Source: Henckelia pumila (taxonomy: Eukaryota > Streptophyta > Magnoliopsida > Lamiales > Gesneriaceae). From it: a stretch of 64,000 bases of DNA. The notes below the pieces were generated by a model. The model ran no database searches. It had not been told where the DNA came from and saw only the letters and a program-made list of their open reading frames with translations. Below are positions 56,389 to 64,000 of the stretch, in pieces. How positions within the stretch are numbered: position 1 is the stretch's first letter; each line of letters starts with the position of its first letter. The stretch is from contig NW_027331831.1 in the NCBI RefSeq assembly GCF_033568475.1, positions 7,316,001 to 7,380,000 on the forward strand, in the 5' to 3' direction. The position numbers and the translations under genes were made by a program.

Positions 56389-58791
56389 ATGGATCATGTG
56401 TTCCAATCCCTCCTCTTGTTCTTCATGATCTACATCACATTATCAAATGCTGCAGGTACATTTTCAATTCCAAAACTCTCATTATCTTCTTCTATGTTTT
56501 GTTTATAAGATGCAAGTGTGACCAAATAGTAGTTATTTTTTTCTTCTTTTTTTGGGTACATGAAATCTTTTAGGTCATCTCCAACGCTGCGCCAAAATGG
56601 TGGTTTCCATTTTGGGGCAGCAAACCTTCTCCAATGGGTGCTATTTTGGTGCCCAAAATAGCTCCTCACCAATGCATTCACCAAATTTAGCGCAGGCCCA
56701 TTTACTCTTTTTTTTAAATTCTTTTATTACTTTTTAATTATTATGTTGAATTTGATACGAAACTTACACTAGAATAATGTAAAACTTACATTAAAATAGA
56801 ATTTATGGTTATGAGAATATTATTTTTGGTACAAGATTTGGTGCAAATGGGTTGAAGATGGACGTTGAATTTGGTGCGAAACGTACACTAAAATAGTGTA
56901 AAACTTACACTAAAATAGAATTTATGGTTGGAGATGGCTTTAAAACGCGGTTTGTCTCGTTGAAAAAAAAAAAAAAAAAGTATGGTCTGATTCCATCCCT
57001 CTGATTTGCTGCAGATATACTACAAAACCCGGATTTTGAAATCGCTCCGATGAACATATCATCAGTAAACGCAACTTCCCAATTCTTGCTTCTCCACAAC
57101 AAAGAGAACCCAATCCCAGGATGGTGGTTCGATGGAACAGTTTGGTATGTAACTCCAGCTGCCAACTTATCGTTACCGGGGAACGGTCATGCGATTCGGC
57201 TAGGCGAAAATGGTCGAATCAACCAAACATTCCAAGGGACTGATGATTACTCTGATTACATTCTCACTTTCACTCTGGCTGCTCAAAACGAGAATTGTTT
57301 CAACAACTTCACCGCCGTGAATGTTTCGGTTCTTGATCCTGAGTACGATGATGTTCGATCACGAGTCTTCTCTTTGTGGATGAATTCGAGCAGACATTTG
57401 TGGATTAGCTATGGTTTTCATTTGGGATCATGGGGAAGTAAAAAGGATTCCATAAGTCTTGACATCAAAAGTGTGGCTCAAAGTTCGGACCAAAATTTTA
57501 CTTGTTGGCCCGTTGTGGATAACTTCATTCTGAAGAGAAATGGAATGCCCCGATGGTACGAAGGTATGTAACACATAAAAAGCTAGAGCTCTCATTGTCC
57601 AAATCCATATATACGACTCCCAAAAAATTAGGTAGACATCTAAAAATAAGTGATTATAACACTTTGTTTGAAATTACGGATTTACATGGGATTTGGAATT
57701 GAAAATACCGTTTTAGTATTTGGCAAAACGGGATTTTAAAACGAGATTGGTATTTGATGGGATTTCATGGAATTTCATTTAACTAAGTGAAATCCTTATA
57801 AAACTGGTCGTATTTCATGGGATTTCATGGGATTTGGGTTCATAAAAATAATTAAATTATTTTTAATAATAAATGTATATATGTTAGTTGTAAATTTTAA
57901 GTTTTTTTCAAAATTGTTTTACAAAATATCATTTATATAAAATTTATACTATCAAATTTCAAAATATATTTTATCTTTTTGCCAAACACCAAAATGAAAT
58001 TCCAATTCCATTTATTTAAAATCCAATTTCAAATTCTATTTTTTAGGGATCCAAACACACTATAAAGATTTTTTTCATAAATTTGTGAAGAAAATCTCCA
58101 TAATCACTTTTTTTAGAGATTGCAAACACTATATTAATATATATTAATATATCCGATGTGAGATGAGAATTGGATATTTTTCGCAGGTAACCAGATAGCA
58201 AATGGAGATTTCGAGATTGGGCCGGCAGTGATCAAGAACTCCTCAGAGGGAATTCTTCTAAGTGAAGATTCAACCTCATACCATACCCCACTCCAACAAT
58301 GGAAAATCCTCGGAACCGTGAAATACATTGATTCGAAGCACTTCAAAATCCCCCGAGGCAATGCTGCAATCGAGCTATTTTCGGGTTCATCTGGCATCCA
58401 AGCAGATTTTGTTTTCCAGCTCAAACAAACTTACACTTTGAACTTCACCATAGGGGATGCTAATGATTCTTGTGTAGGAGACTTGTTGGTATTCTTGCAA
58501 GTGGGGAATGATGTATGGAACTACACATTGCAAGGTAATGGGACGGGATCCGCCAAATCCAGGCATTCCGTGAGTTTTAGTATCGCAACCGAATCGTCGA
58601 GGGATACTTCTATAGTGTTCTATAGATTCAACGAGACATGGGCGAGCGATGGTGTTCTATGTGGTCCTGTCCTAGACAACATAAGTCTATATAGTTCGAA
58701 CTCGAATTCGAACTCGAACTCGAGGAAGATGGAACTTTGGTTTGGTGTTGTGATTTCTAGTTTGGTTCTTGGTTTGATGATTCTTGTGTAA
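56389..58791 (+). CDS. DUF642 cell-wall protein, probably GPI-anchored
   Basis: Three exons: 56389-56455, 57015-57563 and 58187-58791; 406 residues. Exon 1 encodes a signal peptide (hydrophobic core LLLFFMIYITL, cleavage near residue 22). Two DUF642 (galactose-binding-like) domains follow, one from NPDFE to the end of exon 2 and one in exon 3 (NGDFEIG onward). Each has the family's W-GTV-Y core: IPGWWFDGTVWYV and LQQWKILGTVKYI. Both contain repeated N-x-S/T glycosylation sites. The C-terminus has an SNSNSNSNS spacer, written with a repeated TCGAAC-type hexamer, then a hydrophobic tail (WFGVVISSLVLGLMILV), the layout of a GPI-anchor signal. DUF642 proteins are plant cell-wall proteins, some reported to bind cellulose or pectin methylesterase; the exact role here is unknown. 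Both introns carry MITEs. Confidence 0.88.
56572..56943. mobile_element. Tourist-like MITE in intron 1 of the DUF642 gene
   Basis: Left end GGTCATCTCCAAC, right end GTTGGAGATGGC: inverted repeats of about 12 bp, flanked by TTTA. A segment ACTTACACTA...AATAGAATTTATGGTT occurs twice inside. It fills two thirds of the intron. Confidence 0.6.
57655..58075. mobile_element. Possible MITE in intron 2 of the DUF642 gene
   Basis: Inverted similarity between the left part (GTTTGAAATTACGGATTT...TTTGGAATTGAAA) and the reverse complement of the right part (GTGTTTGGATCCCTAAAAAATAGAATTTGAAATTGG). An internal tandem GGGATTTCATG run is present. Ends not resolved. Confidence 0.4.
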
Positions 58792-58799
58792 GGATGGTG

Positions 58800-59500
58800 A
58801 AATGGGATATGATTGTTTTGTATGCAACTTTAAAGTGCATGTATAGGCAATAGGCCCATCCATTACATCCCACCTATAAAAATATAACGTGTTCCATTTC
58901 TCCCTTGGTCAACGCACACATACGGAAGATATTTGATTACGTTACATAATTTTTGAATATTATTATTATTATTATTATATGTTGCTCAATGTTAAATTAT
59001 ATTCAAATATTTTATTAATCAAGATATCATTTATATATCCAATCTAATAAATTCGATCGCTAAACGAACTCTCAGTGCTCTTTGATCCCCTTTTGTTGTG
59101 GGTGGAGTGACTGGAGTCTTAACACATGGAAAATTGGGAAATGGATCTGATCGATTATTTTAAAAATAAATAAATAAAATCATTTTTAAAATAAATATAA
59201 TATCATGACGTCTATTTAAGATCATATGGGGTCCATATATATGATCCGAGGATTGTGTTAACACTTGGTAACTCAAAATTGGAAAAATGGAGTTTTTATC
59301 ATTGTTAGTCTTTTTTTTTTAACGTGATTGTGATTTGTGTGAATGTATAATTGATATTTTTAGTGAAAATTTCTTACCCCAAAACACTGAATAAAAAATA
59401 TTTAAAATCGCAATTAAATTTTTTATGGGAGTTTCACGGGTTTTATTTTTATTAATTTGTTAAAATTGAATTTCGAAATTTTAAATACACTAAATGTGTT
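58800..59500. other. Intergenic stretch after the DUF642 gene, no gene seen
   Basis: Contains the 3' UTR end of the DUF642 gene and AT-rich DNA with a short TTA run near 58960. Nothing else recognised. Confidence 0.5.
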
Positions 59501-59504
59501 AAAT

Positions 59505-59735
59505 ATATAATACTTTTTTAAATTTTAAAAATAAAAAATCATACTAACTATTAAAGAAAAGTGTGAAAACATTAAAAGTTTCATTAAAGAAACTAAAATT
59601 CATACATCTTAAGTGTAAAAAATATAATATACTTTTTTGCATTTTGAAAAATAAAAAATCATACAAACTATTAAAAAAATGTGAAAAAATTAAAAGTTTC
59701 ATTAAAGAAACTAAAATTCATACATATTTTATTAA
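59505..59735. repeat. Two-copy tandem repeat, about 119 bp period
   Basis: AAAAATAAAAAATCATAC...AAACTAAAATTCATACAT recurs with a spacing of 118-120 bases (ATAAAAAATCATAC at 59531 and 59651). The long open frame across it is low-complexity, not a gene. Confidence 0.75.
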
Positions 59736-59751
59736 AAAAATAAATGTACAT

Positions 59752-60428
59752 TAAAACCTCTGATCTATAGATTAATAATGTTGATACCATGAAATTTTAT
59801 TAATTATAGAGGTATTAATTAATCGATAGATTGATAATTTATTATTTTAAAGAGTTCGATCTACCTAATAGTAATCAAATTGATATAGCATTAGTAGTTT
59901 CTGTATTATTTAATAAAAAAATATTTTCATGTTATCCAGGTGATCTGGATGTGTTCTCAAGTACAAAACCTAAAATAAATTACAGTTACGTAATTGAAAA
60001 TCACATTGATGAAAAACTTGAAGATAATACATTATCTTTAGAACAAGTTACGCGAAATGAATCATTCATAAAAAAATAAGTCTTCAAAATTTTTTGTTAC
60101 AATTCGATAATGCAACATCAGAACTTTTGGATATACAATGAGAAATTGGATATACAATGAGAAAAGCTAAAGATGAAATTCAATTAGATACATATTTTAA
60201 TTAGATTTGAATTTTAAAAAAAACAAAACAAAAACAAAATAATGACATTTTACTAACTTGTCATAGTTATATTTTGTGGTTTCTAGAAGATCATTGATAT
60301 TGATAAAATCATAAATTTATATGAGAGTTTTTCAAAATTTATTATCTTATTAATTTATCAAAATTATTAATTTATAAAGTAGCGTGAGTCAGTACTTGAC
60401 AAAATATTATTAATTTAGAGAGATTTTA
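59752..60428. mobile_element. pogo/Tigger-like (Tc1-mariner) DNA transposon remnant
   Basis: Left end TAAAACCTCTGATCTATAGATTAATAAT..., right end, reverse complemented, TAAAATCTCTCTAAATTAATAAT; TA at both edges. The left arm continues with GATACCATGAAATTTTATTAATTATAGAGG, a pattern I associate with plant Tigger-like elements. A 60-odd codon open frame at 59867-60079 (including IDEKLEDNTLSLEQ) might be a transposase remnant; I cannot assign a domain to it. Confidence 0.5.
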
Positions 60429-60639
60429 CTATATATAATATAGTGGCAATAGAAAAGCAAAATCACCGTGGTACACAATAACACCGAATATTTTGCCTAT
60501 ATCACGAGCCATGTACTGTTATGTACATTATAAGACTAAGGAGGCAGATGCTATGATGCACCGGGAGTCCAATCAAGGGCAGATGCTGCACCGGATGAAG
60601 CTCACCCAGTGTAGCATAGCCCGGGCGGACTAGGGACGT

Positions 60640-60890
60640 GTTTGAACTTTGGAGGGAGAGATTTATAAATAATTCAATCACATCTCATGTATAGTTTCAA
60701 ATTTTCATATTTATTATTTATTTTACATCAATCAAATCATTAATTATTTATTTTATATTAATCATATAATTGATATAAAATTACAATATCACTCTTCACA
60801 TATTTTTTATTTATATTTATCAATCATTTAAAAGATTAAAAATGTAATTTACTATTTCATCTCAAACTTAAGGGACATATATGAAGCTAG
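60640..60890. mobile_element. Degenerate Tourist-like MITE, inverted relative to those at 17.5 and 18.6 kb
   Basis: The reverse complement contains TAAATAATTAATGATTTGATTGATGTAAAATAA, as in the 17524 and 18580 elements, and a related AAAATGTAATTTACTATTT block. Termini are worn. Confidence 0.45.
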
Positions 60891-61189
60891 GTGTATATTA
60901 AGTTTTGATCGTGCTAATGGACACTAACAAATAGCCGCACTCGGTAAATGAGAACATAGTTAATTTAATTTAATTTAATTTTTTAAAAAATAAAAAGAAC
61001 AAGGTACATTTTATTAAGGGGTAATTATTTTAAAATCCCTAAACCTAAACATAAATTTCTCCTAACTCCCTACATTCAAATTTTTTAGTTTGCACTCCCT
61101 AGTGGTCCCCAATTTTGATTAAACAAGTATTTAACTAATCTTTTGTATTTTGGCATTGTTTTACCTATCGAACCAGTTCATGTCGTGAA

Positions 61190-61415
61190 GAACTATTGGT
61201 TGCGCAAGGTTTCCAGCCTATATACTTTAGATTAGGGTCCAACATACTTTCGTAAAGTGAATCAAATTTAAATACCTCTTTGACCATAATGTCGTCGGAT
61301 CATACCTGCCGAGTTTTACGAAGTGCTCCTCACACTCCAACCACGCAGTCGCAACAGATGGTTTCTGCACAAGCTCCTTCAACGACACCCAGCACAGCCT
61401 TAATTCGTTTTTTAC
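61190..61415 (-). other. Unassigned GC-richer, coding-looking fragment
   Basis: On the minus strand a frame stays open for about 55 codons (containing WVSLKELVQKPSVATAWLEC and KLGRYDPTTLWSKRY) in sequence clearly richer in GC than its surroundings. No start codon, partner exon or family recognised. It may be a captured gene fragment or part of an unrecognised element. Confidence 0.25.
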
Positions 61416-61623
61416 CTTAAGGCGTATGGTATATAAATTTAATTATAAAATATGAACATGAAAGAACAAGAGACTTTAGAAAAATTATTCAGACATAATA
61501 TTATTACATAAATCAACTCCTTTGAAGAGGAGAAGACAACTTGTTTAGCTACTCATAGTAGCCTCGTTCTTGAAATACATAAACGAAAACTTATTACAAT
61601 AGAAAGAAAAATATTACAACAAT

Positions 61624-61689
61624 TTTATTCGTAAGAAAACTGAAGGGAATGATCGATGTCTTCAGCTTCCTCAAATGCCTGTATTTATA
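61624..61689 (-). promoter_or_regulatory. Pararetroviral promoter/leader: TATA box and early poly(A) signal (fossil)
   Basis: On the minus strand TATAAATA (61682-61689) is followed about 53 bases later by AATAAA (61624-61629). A poly(A) signal just downstream of the start site is the family's known arrangement for making terminally redundant RNA. Confidence 0.5.
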
Positions 61690-61763
61690 GTTGTAGTTCC
61701 ACTCGTTTCACCGAGAAACTTCAGGGAATCTTACATCTGTCTTGTATTTCTTTATGCCATTAT

Positions 61764-61850
61764 TGATGGCATCTTTTACTAGTGGAGGAGGCAGCTGTCT
61801 TGAATTTTTTATGTCATTATTGATGGCATCTTTTACTAGTGGAGGAATCA
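61764..61850 (-). repeat. 57-bp tandem duplication upstream of the pararetroviral TATA box
   Basis: TGATGGCATCTTTTACTAGT starts at 61764 and again at 61821. On the minus strand both lie within about 170 bases upstream of the TATA box, where caulimovirus enhancers commonly sit. Confidence 0.7.
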
Positions 61851-62076
61851 CATGCCTGCCACTTTCTTTTGGCTTTATTCTCCTCACATGCCTGCTTTAT
61901 TGTTGTTGGGGCATCTTTTGCTTTTGAAGTAGACCCCTGTGAAAACGCATCTTTGGTGGTCCTTGTCCACCTTTGCTTGTCTAAGAAAAATCATTTCGAT
62001 CCGTTCGGGGTCTAAAGGTTTTTCCAAATTCTGGCTCCTTCTGATTTGAGCATTCTGGGCAGATATTCTCTGACCA

Positions 62077-63270
62077 TCATCCAATATGAGCCATGTTACA
62101 AAATTTTCGGCGAGTTTCTTTACTCCCCGGAAGCTTGTTGTTCCACAAAAGATTTCTCTTCTTTTCGAAGAGTTCTTCTGCAAATGCTGTAGTTTTTCCT
62201 GTCATTGTGTTCAACAGGAACGATCCGTTCACAGAATTTTGATAAAATTTGAATGGAAACTTGACTTTGTCCATCTCAGTAAGACAGACCCAAATACTCC
62301 ATGCCCTTCTGGTTGAGATCTCATTTTCCCCGAAAGTGGACACCAAGGGTATTTCTTCAGTTTTAGGATCCTTGATAAATTTATGACTGTTTATATCAGG
62401 TCTCCTCAGCTTGATAAAATGAAAGGGTTCGTGTGATCCTTTCACTGTTGGTTCTGGAGCTGCACTGAAAAAATATAACTCAAGCACATCTCCTCTGGAC
62501 AAATGATCATTATTTGCCCATGTTTCTTGGACTGCTTCCTGAATCCATTTTGGTAACTGTGATATCTCCAGAAAGCTTGGTGACGTTGTATAAACTGAGG
62601 CCAAAGCCCCAAATTCATACCAGAGTTTTACATCTTTAGGATTGACATTGTTTTTTAGCCAAACCCTTGGATATATTCCTGCAACATCAACCATGCAAGT
62701 GTTCGGGTTGATTTCATTCCTTGTATTCAATTTCTCCCACTTCTGTTGATAAACCTGGAATGGAGAAATAATAGATTGATTAGTATCAATCTTAGATTTG
62801 CCCTTGTCAGTGTTGGGCCTAAGATTGATCTCTTCCTCTTTTACCCCAGAGGCGGAGGGTTGACTTGATGAGTTATCCTCATCAATTATTGCTTCATCCA
62901 GATCATCAAAGGCTGATGATAGATTAGCTCTTGTTTTTTGAGTTTTAGATTCCTCAACATCTTGTTTCACAACCGGTGGTTGTATTTCTTGTTCTTGTAA
63001 AACCAATGGTTTTAGTATATCTTGTTTATGGGAAACTAATGGTTTCTCTATAGCCTTCACAATTGGCCCTTGAATAGAAGCCCATAGTTGTGTTTGAGCT
63101 TGCATACATCCTGTAATTCGATTAGATACTTTGATCCGATCAGCTTGTTGTAACCTGCCGGCCATTTCAGCATTAATGGCTAACTGGTTGAACTCGTTTT
63201 GAAGCAACCCAAGGTATTCCCTGAGATGCCTCTGCATTTTCAGGATGAAATCCACGTCACTGCCTTCCAT
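62077..63270 (-). CDS. Pararetroviral downstream ORF (transactivator-like position), fossil
   Basis: An open frame of 397 residues beginning MEGSDVDFILKMQRHL, 73 bases after the end of the polymerase frame. Residues 1-60 are helical and Gln-rich; 90-170 are acidic and low complexity; 170-400 form a globular part with VYQQKWEKLN and PKWIQEAVQETWANN. The latter resembles by eye the CaMV P6 mini-TAV stretch (a P..V..AY..G, LPKKVKDAV pattern). Function is unproven; florendovirus ORF2 is formally of unknown role. Confidence 0.6.
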   Translation of the reverse strand: MEGSDVDFILKMQRHLREYLGLLQNEFNQLAINAEMAGRLQQADRIKVSNRITGCMQAQTQLWASIQGPIVKAIEKPLVSHKQDILKPLVLQEQEIQPPVVKQDVEESKTQKTRANLSSAFDDLDEAIIDEDNSSSQPSASGVKEEEINLRPNTDKGKSKIDTNQSIISPFQVYQQKWEKLNTRNEINPNTCMVDVAGIYPRVWLKNNVNPKDVKLWYEFGALASVYTTSPSFLEISQLPKWIQEAVQETWANNDHLSRGDVLELYFFSAAPEPTVKGSHEPFHFIKLRRPDINSHKFIKDPKTEEIPLVSTFGENEISTRRAWSIWVCLTEMDKVKFPFKFYQNSVNGSFLLNTMTGKTTAFAEELFEKKRNLLWNNKLPGSKETRRKFCNMAHIG

Positions 63271-63343
63271 CTCTTGTTAAAAAATCTGCAAGAATATTTT
63301 CATGAGATTTAATAATAACAATATCAAAAATATAATTTTGACA

Positions 63344-63985
63344 TTATGCTTTCCATCTTAATAACCTAGCTTTCTCAGGTTTAGATTCAATCTTATTCTT
63401 TAGGAAAGCTTTTACCTGGGTGTTATCAACCTTCAGAGTGAATCTTTTAGCAAGTAAAAATAATGGCCATTTTTCAAAAGCCCTTTTAACCGCATAAAAT
63501 TCCTTCTCGTTGATATGCCATCTAATGGCCTCAGATTCTGAAAAAAGACCGCTACAGTATCTGCATGGTATTTCCCCATCTGGAGTGATTTTGGTAAGGA
63601 CTGCCGCCCACCAATCGTCGCTGGCATCCGTAAATAATACCAGATCATCTTCATCTAAGGGTATAGCCATTTTTGGGAGATTCTTACATATCTCTTTTAA
63701 TTGGTTTACCCCTTTAGTATGGTCATCGGTCCATATAAATCTAGCATCCTTTTTTAATAAAGGACTGAACACCTTTCTGTATATTGCTAGATTGTTAATG
63801 AACATCCCTGCAAAATTAACTACTCCAAGAAAACTCTGGAGTTGTTTTACATCTTTGAGTTTATCTGGAAAATTCTTTACCTTTTCCACAATATGGGGTT
63901 GTAGAATTATTCCAGTTTCATGAATCTCAATACCAAGAAATTCAATTTTCCTTGTTGCTATGACTGCTTTCTTCTCAGATAACAC
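63344..63985 (-). CDS. Pararetroviral reverse transcriptase (C-terminal part) and RNase H, fossil, partial at window edge
   Basis: Contains the RT connection region (QLQSFLGVVNFAGMFI), an RNase H start with LVLFTDASDDWWAAVL, INEKEFYAVKRAFEKW, and FTLKVDNTQVKAFL. The upstream catalytic RT motifs lie beyond the window. Confidence 0.8.
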   Translation of the reverse strand: MLSEKKAVIATRKIEFLGIEIHETGIILQPHIVEKVKNFPDKLKDVKQLQSFLGVVNFAGMFINNLAIYRKVFSPLLKKDARFIWTDDHTKGVNQLKEICKNLPKMAIPLDEDDLVLFTDASDDWWAAVLTKITPDGEIPCRYCSGLFSESEAIRWHINEKEFYAVKRAFEKWPLFLLAKRFTLKVDNTQVKAFLKNKIESKPEKARLLRWKA

Positions 63986-64000
63986 CAGTCCTTCTTGTTT

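Larger units (their letters stand above)
61430..64000 (-). mobile_element. Endogenous pararetrovirus, Caulimoviridae, florendovirus-like layout (fossil, runs off the window)
   Basis: Read on the minus strand: reverse transcriptase end and RNase H, then a separate downstream ORF, then a non-coding region with a TATA box and a poly(A) signal. Caulimovirid rather than Ty3 features: the FLGIEIHETGIILQPHIVEKVKNF-type thumb region, no integrase after RNase H within view, and a second ORF after the polymerase, as known for florendoviruses and for the caulimovirus transactivator gene. The part in view looks largely open; the rest lies beyond position 64000, so wholeness and age cannot be judged. The right-hand boundary near 61430 is uncertain. 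Confidence 0.75.

Overview
The window reads as nuclear DNA of a flowering plant. It is AT-rich, its genes are split by GT..AG introns, and it carries a plant-specific glycosyltransferase, an ELMO-domain gene, a DUF642 cell-wall gene and a tandem array of plant O-methyltransferase genes. Between them lie SINEs, hAT, Tourist and Mutator MITEs, Ty1/copia elements and a caulimovirus-like insertion. The gene content fits a eudicot; I cannot name the species.

Layout. 1-0.68 kb: the 3' end of a Ty1/copia element. 1.18-3.71 kb: an ARAD-type GT47 (exostosin) gene in four exons. 3.8-10.9 kb: intergenic DNA with a tRNA-type SINE, a 906 bp hAT MITE and a hairpin-rich 236 bp element. 11.1-34.05 kb: four same-strand caffeoyl-CoA O-methyltransferase-like (CCoAOMT-like) genes, each with five exons and an open reading frame of 233-234 codons. 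They sit in roughly four tandem units that share promoter and upstream modules; mobile elements have inserted into the units one after another. 35.67-40.03 kb: a decayed copia element bounded by nearly identical LTRs and an intact target-site duplication. 40.2-43.0 kb: hAT MITEs. 43.54-46.76 kb: an ELMO gene made of small exons. 47.34-54.78 kb: a copia element carrying a nested gypsy-type solo LTR. 56.39-58.79 kb: a DUF642 gene with MITEs in its introns. 59.5-61.4 kb: a tandem repeat and a pogo/Tigger-like element. 61.4 kb to the end: a caulimovirus-like endogenous pararetrovirus on the minus strand, running off the window.

The most interesting part is the methyltransferase array. Copies 1 and 3 match from exon 3 into the 3' flank. 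Copies 2 and 4 match almost perfectly from the first base of exon 2 to about ten bases past the stop, introns included. Yet copy 4's promoter, exon 1 and intron 1 are copy-3-like. This is the signature of ectopic gene conversion or unequal exchange with a sharp edge at an exon boundary. All four genes keep a core promoter with an ACGCGT-centred element about 30 bases upstream of the TATA box. Insertions differ between copies: a SINE in the copy 2 promoter, a SINE split by a copia element upstream of copy 3, and a SINE in intron 1 of copy 4. The paralogues supply the empty sites, so the order of events can be read from this window alone.

Exon coordinates were assigned by eye from splice consensus, reading-frame phase and family similarity. 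No alignment or database search was run.
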